Assembly (NCBI GenBank): GCA_037954325.1 | Contig: JBBMNZ010000003.1 | Span: forward strand, 17,224,392 to 17,288,391 | DNA length: 64,000 nt | Source of the DNA: Fistularia commersonii | Lineage: Eukaryota; Chordata; Actinopteri; Syngnathiformes; Fistulariidae | Reading direction: 5' to 3' | Shown here: one piece after another, positions 1 to 11,700 of the stretch | Layout of the letters: every line of letters starts with the position of its first letter | How positions within the stretch are numbered: the stretch's first letter is position 1 | The notes under the pieces: model-generated | Databases searched by the model: none | Seen by the model: the letters and a program-made list of their open reading frames with translations, nothing else | What the model was told of the DNA's origin: nothing | Translations under genes and position numbers: made by a program

Positions 1-1417
1 CTCAAATTAAATTTTGAGCAGCAAAGACACTAAACATATTCTACTTGGAATTTAAATCAAGGATTGAGTTAAAAGTTGTTGGAATTATCCATTTATTTCC
101 CAGAGATAATTTTTCTTGGTATCCAGTATTAAACACTTGTTTTGCTTTAAAACATTTTCAACATACCAAACATAATAAGCTTTGCTACTGGATGAAAAAA
201 ATATTTTCACTCGCTTACATGACCAGCAAAAATGACTGGATGGCACCTCCAATAAATATCCAACTAGAAATTACACTAATTCTATAACAGCCGCAAGAAA
301 TATTTATTTGATTGTGTTTCTTTTTTTCCTTTATCAAGTTAGCAGACAATGTCATTTATTGCAGATATTGCAAAATTTGCAAGCAGGTTTTATTGAAAAC
401 CAAATAATACAGTCTTACATAAAGACCATGGGAGATGATCATTTTATAGAAGCAAATTATTTTAAAATCCTTGTCATTTAAGGGGTCCTTAAATGGCAGG
501 GAGTTTCTCTTTTTTCCTGCTCTGTGGAACTTTACAAAAGAAGAAAAATAAACCTGGTTGTCCACTGAATTTTTTTGTGATGTGTCTTGAGCAGTTTTTA
601 AAAAAGCATTCCTGTTTGCTATTCTTATGAAATGAAGAGAGACTCTGGTTTTGAAGGACATTCTATTGCCTTTACTGGGCCTGAAGAGAACTACTTTCCA
701 ATAGTTACTTTCTTTCACAAGAACTTCACCTTTTCAGTCAAACTTGCATTATGGTTTCTTTTCTGAGGTTATGTTTGCTGCTATGTTAGAGATTTCAGAA
801 TGCACCAGAATCTGTGTCTCAATAAAAATACATATATTTTCAGGCTTCAGTTACATATAAGGACAGTTCATTATGCTAATATGCAATAGTAAACCAGATT
901 TTCTGACGAAACATCTAAAATATACAAGGAATCTTAAACGAACACATGAAGAGGTATACTATAGGAATAAATAAATCAAATGTGCGTCTATGAATGGAAA
1001 GTGACAACAAGCTGCCACATTATCCCAAGGCATCAGCCAACTGTTCCGTTTGGCCAGTTTAAACCTGTTAGCTCCTTTTTCGGTCAAAGGTCAGCAGCAA
1101 AGCACAAATGCAGAGGAGCTGTATTCCTGTAAAGCTCATCAGACTCATACTGTGGCTACAGGATTCCGGGACTTGACAGTAGACACACAGTTTGCCATTC
1201 ATGCTTGTTTCTAATTTTCACATCCATGTGACAGGCCTGTATCCTATGACTGGTAGTGTTTGATGTCACATGGAAAAACTCCTGTAAGACTAGAAGATGC
1301 TGTCAATACGGGCAGGCCGTTTCACAGCCCACTGAAAGAAGAACATCACAACTAAGTAAGCCTGCTTACTATGTAATAATAATATTAATAATTGTTATGA
1401 TTATGTATTATTATTAC
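1..1417. other. left-edge non-genic sequence
   Basis: AT-rich sequence with no ORF that resembles a known protein and no convincing exon. The two longest open frames (45-287 plus, 356-718 minus) have no domain-like character. No repeat family is recognised here. Confidence 0.5.
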
Positions 1418-1421
1418 ACTT

Positions 1422-1743
1422 ATCCATTTATCCTCTTGCCGATTATCCTGAAGTCAGGGTTTTGGGGGGGCTGGAGCCCATGTGACTGAGTGGGCAGGGT
1501 TCACCCTTGACCGGTATAGAAATATACAACCATTCACTCGCTCATCCACAGGTCTTTGCAATGTATTGTCTCTAATGAACCCACCTACCTTTCTTTCTTC
1601 TTTCTTCTTCTCTACTGCATGTTTGGGACTGTGAGAGGAAACCCACACAGACATGAGGAGAACATGGAGACTCCACTCAGAAAAGGCTCCTGTTTGGATC
1701 AAACCTTTTTGCAATGATGGAAGTGCTAACCAATGCACCACAC
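1422..1743 (-). mobile_element. tRNA-headed SINE (GGAT-tail family), minus-strand copy
   Basis: Read on the minus strand this matches the SINE at 34258 and 35574. It begins with a degenerate box A (complement of ccaatgcaccaca near 1731), then a degenerate box B (complement of ggatcaaacc near 1697). The body follows (heavily conserved ggaaacccacacagacatg on the plus strand near 1640) and a degraded GGAT tail lies near 1424-1433. The body is diverged, so this is an old copy. Confidence 0.7.
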
Positions 1744-1746
1744 CAT

Positions 1747-1837
1747 TCTTCTTCTTCTTCTTCTTCTTCTTCTTCTTCTTCTTCTTCTTCTTCTTCTTCT
1801 TCTTCTTCTTCTTCTTCTTCTTCTTCTTCTTCCTCTT

Positions 1838-1876
<39 letters not shown>
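1747..1876. repeat. (TTC)n followed by (TTA)n microsatellite
   Basis: About 85 bases of TTC units run directly into about 35 bases of ATT units. The poly-Phe and poly-Ser open frames here are artefacts of the repeat. It abuts the head of the minus-strand SINE. Confidence 0.95.
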
Positions 1877-4621
1877 GTTATATTCTAATTTTTGTTGTTT
1901 ACTTTTTGCGCATTGATAATTCTAAGCTCCCTTTTAGCAACTAAAGACATGTCTGCAAACTGGGCACTGTTCTGCTGATCCAAAAAACAGCTTGCAATCA
2001 GAATCGGTTTTATTTGTTTGTTTCTGCAAGGTAGAATTAACAACGTTTTTTAATAAGATAGATACGTTTATGTTAAATTTAGGAACTGCCTTCTAAAAAA
2101 ATAAATAAATAAAAGACTGAAGGCTGCAGCTCCTTGGAACAGGAATGCCATTGAGCAGGCCACTAATGAGATTAGCTTCTCTGCTAAACTCCATCAAGTT
2201 ACTGTTACATCACCAGCATTGAACAAATTATTGTATAAAAAGGGTTAGTAAAAAGTCCAAAGTTTTATTTACCCACTAATTATCTTTCACCATAATAGCA
2301 CCACCATGAGGTTGAGAGGCTCACAGCATATCAAAAAAAAAACAATAGATGGACATTCAGCACGCAAATGATAAAAAGAAGTTACAAACTTTAGCACAAA
2401 AGTTTGTTTGACCCTTAATGTGCAACATCTGTTGTTTTGTCAAAAGGTCAATTTATATTCAGCTGCAACTTCAACTAAAACAATGCTGACAACATAAATA
2501 TTGCCGTTGTGTTCGCATTAAATTATTCAGACTTTGTAATGAGTGCAAAGATAAGCTTTTTTTATCTTGATAATCTTTTTGTTATCACTTTAACAATTAC
2601 TTTTTATTGAAGTGGTGCAAATTTCAATATCTCTATATTTTATGAAAATGTCAGGTTTATTATTTATTTTATATAATATTTGTTGCTTGAATGGAACATT
2701 TCTAAATATTTTTGAACTTCTAATTTCTGGAAATTCTCCGACCATGGTGCAGCTGACACTCTGAGGAGCTGAGGCGCCTCTTGGTGGCCAGGGAACAGCT
2801 CTTACTTCCCCAAAGCAAAGTGTGACGTAATGACCGAGAGGCTGTTGCTCCAGTGTGAACGGATGCAGAGCTAGAGAGCAGCAGCTTTGTGCTTATGTTG
2901 CTGAGGATCATGTCTGCATGGAGCAGAATATATGGCCTTCTTGTGACATCATGACACTGTGAGCTTGTTGTTCCCACACCGAGGAGGAGGAGGGGGTGAG
3001 AATGGGGGCAGTAGTGTGTGTATGCTTGTATGCTAGACAGAACATTTCACAGGCGGGTTTATGTACAAAGCACTGCCTTGCCCACATGAAGCAGTTATGT
3101 GTCTGAGCTTGTGCTAGTGTGTGTCATTGTTACTATACAAGAGATCAGACAGCAGGAAAACATATCTAACGCTTTTAGCGTCAATTGTTACTTTTGAAGA
3201 TAGTAAAACAAAAAATAATCAGCTTACTGCAGTGCAAGAGCCACTGAACATTGTACAGCTTTGGCTTTCCTGTTCACTTCTAACCTGGATATGCGATGCA
3301 ATATGCATTAAAGTTTAATGACTTACTTACAGTATCCAACAACATGGAAGTAATGCAGCAAATGCTGTTGCCTACTATCCGGATAGCTTTGCTATTAAGA
3401 ACTTATTGTAATAATAATAACAATTATAATACATTTTATTTAAGTCGCCTTATAAGTCATTCAAGGTCCATACAGACATATTCTGTTCACATAGTTACTG
3501 GCGAGCAGCAATAGAAGTTGGTTCACTTTTGTATCCTTTTTTATTTCTCTTGGTTGATAATATAAACTGAACAAAAAAAATTTGGGCGGCACATAGCATT
3601 TATGAGACTGGATAATGGATTTTGTTGGCAAGATGTTGCTAAGGCGCAATCATGAAACTGAGTTTGGGGTTTATTGGTTTGATTGTTGTTTTTGCAATAC
3701 TGTAAGTATGATGAGAGTAAATCAGCAATCATAGTTGGTCACACTGTCACTCAGGGAGAACACCAGACAATTCTAAACATTTCTTACAGGTCATTCTTTA
3801 CAATGGCAGCAGTTCTCGACATATTTAATGAACCTTCTTCAAATTAAAACACTCCCAAAATATTTTAATGAAAAATAAAAGAAAAAAAATCCATATTCTT
3901 CCTTAATGCATTGAATAAAATTAAAAGTACATCCATCTGTAACAGATTGATGTCACATATTATTAGTCTTACATAATTAACAATTTGAGAAATATAAGAT
4001 ATGTGTTTTTTGCTTACCTAGATTAATTATGTCATATTATAAAAATTATATTCTGTCTATTTTCCTACTTGAGTTAATTGTCCTCATTTGTTGCCAGTGA
4101 CAGTTACAACCATGATATTAATTTCGAACCATAGTTTTGCAGACACCAGTAACAGGCATAAGAAATGCAACAAATTACTTTTCAAAGAGAAATTGCATTA
4201 TTAATTCATTTTCTTAAGAGTTAAAGGTTTGGAGTTAAAGGACTGTTGAGTATTGAGCCCAACTCAGATAATGACCAAGTGAGCATCTGGAGCTGTCTTT
4301 CATTTGTGGAACTGAATTATAGTTGGGATCATACGTCTGTTTATTTGCAGGTTTGTTATTCACGTTTCTCCCAGTGACTTTCTAATGGGCATCAAATTTG
4401 TACGTGAGAAATGTTTCCAGCTGACAACATTTTTCCCAGGATGCAGCAGGGCCACCAATACTGACTGACCCGTCCAGCTAAAACAGATGCAAATATTTTA
4501 GTAGGAGGCTGTAAGTCTCTCTACTGGCAGGCGCTTCATGCAATATGTGCCCGTCAGATGAAGTCACAAACATTGCAACTGTAGTCAACTCCCACTCGCA
4601 GAGGCGCACAGACGGGGCATT
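1877..4621. other. non-genic 5' flank of cdhr5
   Basis: No coding region is supported. The stretch 2730-3000 is less AT-rich than its surroundings and has a CRE-like gtgacgtaatg (2821-2831) and tgacatcatgac (2943-2954). A strong donor-like gtaagtctct near 4511 could end an untranslated exon of cdhr5, but nothing confirms transcription. Confidence 0.35.
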
Positions 4622-4793
4622 ATGTGGATGAGTACCAGCTGGTACCACGGGCTCCTCATCCTCCTTGGGACTTCATTTGTTGCTGCCACTGAAATCAGGA
4701 CATGGAAGAGAAACCGAAGAGCAAAAGTGTGGACTTTCTCCTTGGATGTATCGTTACCGTCTGCTTTTGTACAGTTTGTGCTGCTCAAAGACG
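4622..4793 (+). CDS. candidate first coding exon of cdhr5 (signal peptide)
   Basis: The ORF opens with a Met, a short polar stretch, a hydrophobic core LLILLGTSFVAA and a plausible cleavage site, like a secretory signal peptide, as a cadherin-related protein needs. The codon run ends at a textbook donor, AAAGAC then GTGAGTAG, at 4794. The problem is phase. This donor leaves phase 0, while the first secure ectodomain exon (starting 8737 or 8746) needs one carried base. So either the donor is another one, an exon is missing, or this ORF is unrelated. Seen: signal-like peptide and donor. Inferred: membership in cdhr5. Confidence 0.3.
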
Positions 4794-5267
4794 TGAGTAG
4801 AGCTCTGATCTTGGTTAAGGGCCGCAGGAGAGATGCTGATATATATGAGGCTTCATGCCTGATGCTGCCATCCTCCATGGCGATTGGAGCCACCCAATGA
4901 AGCGTGTAATATTTTTTCCCTTGCAGTGTTTCATTCAGAGTAATTTAGGTCAATTTAAAACAGAAAATAAAATAAAATAAAATAAATAAAAATAGAGTAT
5001 TGTAATAGCCAGCAGTTTTTGGGATGGAAAATCACATGGCACAAACCAAACTTAAAGACATTGCATGTGTTCTTTCGATATCATGAGGGGTGCTTTATTT
5101 GCACTTTTGTGTAATAGCCCAGAGCATCTATCTGACTACATGACGATCATTTATACATAAAAAAAATGTATGCATTAATGGAGAAAATCATAGTGTGCTT
5201 CTAATTTCCCAGAAGCAATATATTTATGCTGTTTGAGTTCCTTCTGATTTCCTACCAGATTTGACAT

Positions 5268-5269
5268 GT

Positions 5270-5338
<69 letters not shown>

Positions 5339-5345
5339 TTTATTA

Positions 5346-5388
<43 letters not shown>

Positions 5389-5389
5389 T
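5268..5389. repeat. (CAA)n followed by (AAT)n microsatellite
   Basis: About 65 bases of ACA/CAA units, a short spacer, then about 45 bases of AAT units. The poly-Val and poly-Leu frames on the minus strand are repeat artefacts. Confidence 0.95.
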
Positions 5390-7448
5390 GTCCCAATATG
5401 GAGAAATATGGACTGTCTTTTTTGGGATTTTGAGGGAGTTTTTCAAGTTAATTTCTTATTCATTTTAAGCTAATTTCTATAAAAATGCCTTTCAAAATAT
5501 TTTATTCCTAGATGATTTTCAAATCAAGGGACAAAAACTATCAACCCAAGACTTTTGGCAGACAGTTACACCTGTTGTTGATTTCATTCACAGAAAATTG
5601 ATGTTTAACTCGTAAGTGTAAAAAGCTCTCACTTTTTTAAGACGTTAGTGTAAGCTTGGGACTTCATGACATTACTGATTTACTTAAGGCAATAGGATTA
5701 CTAGGGAGTTATAGGATCAGAAGGGGTCAAAGATTAAATGACATGTTTCGAACTGCATTATTAGGGTGGAAACTCCTCCTGGCTTCCAGATCCCCTCCCA
5801 CCTTTAGTACTCCTTGGTTGCTTTTGTTGTTGAATTTTCATTTTCCACTTTCCATTTTCACCAACCGATGCAGGTCATACTTATCTAAGTTTTTGTTTAC
5901 AACGCTAACTTCCAAAATGATGCTTCAAAACAAAATGCAAAGTTGAACGTTGTTAATATAGCAGTTCATTATGGTCTTGTATAGACATCTTTGTAACTGG
6001 ATCATTGATGTTTCTGACTGTTCTGAGTTGGACAGTAATTTATTAGTAATGCATATATTGTTGATGATCAGTACTATTGTTGCACAAGATTATAGGTAAA
6101 TAGTGGGTGCACTTGGGACTGAGCAGTAGGTCTTTGGGCCAGTTTGCATTAAGTTGCCATAGTTGTAATTACAAAGTTCAGTAACTACATTTGGTTTTAT
6201 TGCTCTTCTTTTGTAATTTCTGAGAGCATTGCTTTTGAAACGGCAAATAAAATTAATTTATAATCTTCAGGATATACACACATAAAAATTGCCCTTTAAG
6301 TGTGTCATGATTCTTTTTGAATGTTAAAATCATAAAATTTCAATATTTTTTTTACCAACCATCCCATGTAACCAGCCTATATAACTATACAGCACTCATA
6401 GCTTAGTTAAAATATTTTCATTATTCTAGATTCATTTCTGGAGGCAGAGATGATGATTTGAAGTTATTTAATTAGCATTTATGGATGAGGCGTTTAGCTG
6501 AGTGGGAAAAATGTATTTATTATAGAATATCACTTTCACCTTCGAACACAAAGGAACGTATCCTTGAAGTCAAGAGGAACATAACACATGATCAGATTTT
6601 ACTCTGCAGAACTTGTGAATTATTTGAAATGTACTCTCACTTTCTTTGAAAGGAAATTTATCCCAGACGTTGCTCTAAAGCACATTCTCCATTATACTAG
6701 CTCAAAATGGGATTAGCCAGGAAATAGTGGCAGGTGTTTTGAAATAAAAGCTCTGTTTGTTCTATCATTAGCCTCACGTTCTGCTGAAGAACAAAAATCC
6801 CATACTGGCTGCCACCTCATATCTGCAAAAAGCGTCATTCCAAATTAAATAGCCTAAATCCTAATTTTTATCAAATTTGATATTTATTTTTAAAAAGATA
6901 GCATTTAAAAGTAATGTCATTAGTCACAGCAAATTGTTATTTTATTAAGCAACTAAAAAAAATACATATAAAAACAGTGTTGTTTATATGGAAAACATTG
7001 TGTTTATTATGCTTACAGCTTTAGGACAAAGTTGAACAGTGATAATGAATTCATGGAGTGTATAAGCCTGTTAAATTTGACTCTGACATTGATTTGTGTT
7101 TCTTATTGCTAAGAATGCTTTAAACAGGTCAGGGACTTAGGACATTCTCTCTGCTTTTGACAATTATATGTTTGTCACATGGGGGTATTAAGCTTTTTTC
7201 TTCTTTTCTTCTTTTCTCTTCAAGTGAATAGTTCAGAATCCTCCTCGTCACATGAGGACTTATTTCAAATGCCTTTTTACTTCAAGTACTTTTTTCAACT
7301 AGACAGTCGCCAGTTATCTCCTTGTTACCAAAAGCTACATAAACCTTGACCTTGATAAATTGTATCATCATAACAGCCTCCATTCTAAGATGATTAAACT
7401 TTACAACGTACTGTATGACTGAATCTTGAGTTGATTACTCAGTAATAC
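5390..7448. other. non-genic interval, possible first intron of cdhr5
   Basis: AT-rich sequence with no exon-like segment that I can defend. If 4622-4793 is the first coding exon, this is intronic; otherwise it is 5' flank. Confidence 0.4.
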
Positions 7449-8047
7449 AGTGGTTCTCAATTATTTTCTGTTATGACCCCTCTAGGAAGAAGAAAACATT
7501 TCGCGCACCCCTCCACTCACTGCTGCAACTACAAAGCATAATTTGTCTATAAAATTGTTATATGTACACCTCTGCATAACAGTGTATCGTAATCAACATA
7601 AAGAAAAAATTTAAAGTGCATCAATTTGCCTGAAATTCCCCCAAATAATTTTTTTTCTTACATTTTTTGACTGACTGAACAATTTTATAAATCAATAAAT
7701 AATAACAATAAATTCAAATAGCAAATCAGTAACATTAACACTTTTTTCAGACACTGTAAACACACCGGTCTCCCCTTTTCTTAGCTTTCGGGTGTCTTTC
7801 ATTTGTCTAATCATCTCCGTCTCTCACCACCTTTCTTATCATCCCTGCTAGATATTTTTCCATGGTGTCTCTTGAGGATTTGTTCAATGCACTTCATATT
7901 TCCTGCTCTGTGCTGTGTGTGTGCATGCTCGGTGCAAAAAAAAAGGCATACGACACCAAATTCTAATACTAGTATTAGGTGTGAGCTAATACTACACCAT
8001 AAACATGTTCCCCGGGGTCACACCGGCCCCACTATTTGAGAAGCAAT
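7449..8047. mobile_element. non-autonomous hAT-like element
   Basis: The left end reads cagtggttctcaa, a typical hAT terminus. The right end (ttgagaagcaatg, about 8035-8047) is its inverted counterpart with three mismatches, and both ends continue into related C/G-rich sequence. No transposase ORF is present. I could not confirm an 8-bp target duplication, so the exact limits may be off by a few bases. Confidence 0.55.
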
Positions 8048-8736
8048 GATATAATGGAAGTAGTCTGCAATAATAATTGTTTTTCACCCTGGTTAGGAAT
8101 TCCATCACTTGTGTTTATTATTACCTGATATCTGTTACATTTCAATGAGCTTAGAAATAGAGAAAAAAAAAATGGATGCCAATACAGCCCTGGAAGAAAT
8201 GATATTATCATAAGTCATTTAATTTAATAACCGACAAAACATAATATTTTGCGGCACATCTTAATAAGCTACATCATTATCAGCTTATTGGAACAAATAT
8301 GTAAAAATATAATTATTGGAGTCATTTATGTTAATTTAACATGTTACGTTAAGTCACCACAAAGAAGTTGTATTTATGTATTGTCTTTCATACTTTACCT
8401 TTAATGAAGTAAACAGGTATAACACTTTGACTAACTTCCCCATGAGACTTGAAAAACTGTAGCAAGTTTGGCATACTGCAACACTGACATTCTGTTTTGT
8501 CTCAGGGTCTTGGATGTGTTTAGTGCACGAGAAGGGAAATTGATGGGGTTAGATGTACATATCAGTAAAGGAACTTGAGAACGATCTATTATTTTTAGTT
8601 AGTGCATATAGTGTTAAGGGTAGTGTTTAAATATCTGTAATACTTTTTCTTGTTTTTCCTTTTTTTTTATCATAACAAGTCATCAGCTAAGTGCCAGAGC
8701 TCATCATTTATTATTATTTCTTTGTGCTTCTCTTAG

Positions 8737-11700
8737 TTTGCACAGTGCCACCTGGCCCTATTGCTGTCCAAGAAAACAGCACGGCTGATGTTGAGGTTGT
8801 TGAAATCAAAACTGCGAGTGATGTAACCCTAACTGTCGAGGTGAATCCTGAGGATTTGTTTTATCTAAAAGCCAATTCCCTGATGGTAAAGAAAGGACTG
8901 GACTTTGAGGTAATGTAGCTTGACAATGCATTAACCTCTTGTTAGTGTTTAAACCATAAAATTTCAATATTTGTTTAGCAACCATCTTGTTTGTGTTATG
9001 TTCTCTTCAAAGCATACTTCCTTCTATTTATCTCTGACTTGGTGTCCTCATATATTGAGATTTTTTATTCACCTGTTAATATTTCTGATGCTGGTATTGC
9101 CAACCAGTGCTGCTATGCTCTACATTGAAATTTTATTCCTATATATGTAATCTTTGACTTGTGTGTTAGTCACTGTCCAGTGCCGCCTTGGTGGTGTGGG
9201 TGCAGTGCATAGGACCGGATACCACGTCTGTGAGTAGGACAAACTCAACAACACCGAAAAAGGAGCCGAGTTGAGCCGAGTGATACAGATTCATCTGTTA
9301 GAGTGCGAATCCGTTTCCCTTTTGAAGGGAATAAAATCAAGTCCAGTTGCTACGAGAAGAAGATTTTGACCATGACCTGGATGACCGGGATCCTCCACAG
9401 CCGTCATATATATATATAAAATCATAAGACCAGCCTGTTGTACAGTGTCTGCTATGGATCCACGCTCATGTGTTGGATAATGAACCATGAACATTCACAT
9501 TCAATTCTATTTTCATGTTAAAATATAATGCATTTTGAAATCTGAATTGTTTGTGTCTTTTGAGATCAATGAGTCTGTTGAAGTTCTGGTTGAAAATGTG
9601 AATGACAACCCTCCAAACTTTGCACAAACCCACTACGTCCTAGAAGTGAATGAGGTGAGAAACATTTGAATTCAACATTTTGTAATATTTGTGTCATTTC
9701 ACTTTTGGGGTTGATTCTCTTGCAGCTCACGTCAATCAACTCCAGCATCGGACTGATAGAAGCTACAGACATTGATTCACAGCCACTATATTATCGCTTA
9801 GAGTCTGCCACAGTAAGATCACGACTCATGCTTTTTCTTATCAGAATCTTATAAAATGGGACTGTGAAATATACTTTTACTGTCTACAGTTTGTACACAT
9901 ATTATCATCCTCATCATCATCATCACCAGTATTATCATTATTATGTGACTATTATTTAGATTTCTTTTTGTCTTTGTGTCATCATGTAATCCAGGATAAA
10001 TACTTCCGCCTAGAGAACATCACCACTCCGAAAATACTGGTCAAAAGTATCATTGACTATGATGTTGTCCAGAAGATCTCTTTGGTGTTACATGTGCAGG
10101 TAAAGTATTGCTCAAAATCACCCATACTTACGTAATCACTCAATATCGAGGTGAAGCACGGTGGCCTTTAACCTCTGAAATGTGCTTCATGTTCCAGGAC
10201 ACGTTTAACGGCTCAGCATCCAACAAGCCCTTCTTCACATCAGTGGCCAGCATCACAGTGCATGTGAAGGACATTGATAACCGGCCCCCCTGGTTTCAGC
10301 CTTGTTCGAGGGCCACCTTGGGAATTGCCAAACTATGTGTGAGCACTGGCTACAGAGGCAAAGTCAATCTCACGGAAAAAGAGGTCAGATCTTTTTCTTG
10401 TGATGTATTTTTGTAGAATAAGACAAGATAGGACCGATGTAATGTTATTCCATTGCAAAGGCGAAATCTATAACAACGGTAACATTTTATAGCTGAAGTT
10501 GAGGTACAACGTTGTATTTCAAGGAAAACTGCAGGTTTTTAGGAAAGTTTTACAGCTCACGATGATCCATGCAGACATCTTTATGGTACACCACACATAA
10601 GCGGACTTGGCTACTATATTCAAAGGTATCCACATATATATGGGCTTGCTGGTATGGAATTTAAAGTTGTGTAAATGTTAACACTCAGTATTTACTCAAA
10701 AATCAATTAAAGCATAATTTAAAAGAAAATTTATGATTTCAACAATGGGGTTTTTACTCTGCTTTCAGCAGTTTGTATCCACCCAGTTGAATCAAAATCA
10801 TAAACAAGGTTTTTCAAATCTATATACTTGTTATCTTGTGTACCAACGGGACACTGTGCAGATACTGTATGTACATTGTGTAAGAATCATCATCATGATG
10901 ATTGATCGTTTTGATCCATTGTTGCACTTGTATCCCCTATATCCACTGACTAAAATGCCATGCGATATCACTGTGATTTTGTCAGGAAAACAGTTCATGG
11001 GCTCTTGATAGATATTTGTCTTTGAATTTCCTTCTTTGGAAGCGAGGGGGAAGCGTTGCATCAACAAATGATAAAAAGAAACACTGGAAGCCCTTCATTT
11101 TCAGCAGGCAGAAGCCAGTCACAAATTCCTTTGAAAAAACTACATCACCCTCATAGTGTTTGAAAAATATCTCTATCTTAAGTTGATATTATTTCATCGT
11201 CCACCCAGTTTAATTTGAAATGAGCATTAATATTTTCTGTAGAAACAGCTGGTGGTTTTACTCCACAGGAAGGGCCGCTAGCTCTCGATCCTGGACCGGT
11301 GTTTGCCAGAGATGGAGACAAGAACAGGAGCGAGCAGATCAGCTACAGAATACTGAGAGGTTGGATTTTCACTATTCAGATGTATCAGTTATTTGTAGCT
11401 TATATTGCCGGCATTATATATTTACTATTGTTCCATTTGCTACCAAACTGTAATGCTGCAGTTTTAAAATTACATTTAATATAACATTTACTTGGTGGAT
11501 GTTTTAAAGGGAGCTCTAACAAAAAAACAACATGGTATTATGAGAATAAATAATGCCTTTTTTTTCCATTAAACTTTTTAAACATTGAATGAACTGCTTC
11601 TGTTTAGATTAAAAAAATCAACAACCATTAATACACATTAAATATTGAACAAGTACTGATCTTCACTAAGCTAGATTTCCACCAGAGACACATGTCTATA

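Noticed and set aside
1653..1944. Poly-Phe and poly-Ser ORFs
   Set aside because: Translations of the (TTC)n/(TTA)n microsatellite and the adjoining SINE.
4585..4893. 102-codon minus-strand ORF over the cdhr5 candidate first exon
   Set aside because: Antisense shadow; no family resemblance, whereas the plus strand shows a signal-peptide pattern and a consensus donor.
9179..9228. Candidate missing EC1 exon ending at the donor tct/gtgagtagg
   Set aside because: 49 bases, so it breaks the phase-0 to phase-0 join of the neighbouring exons, and its translation (CRLGGVGAVHRTGYHV) has no cadherin character.
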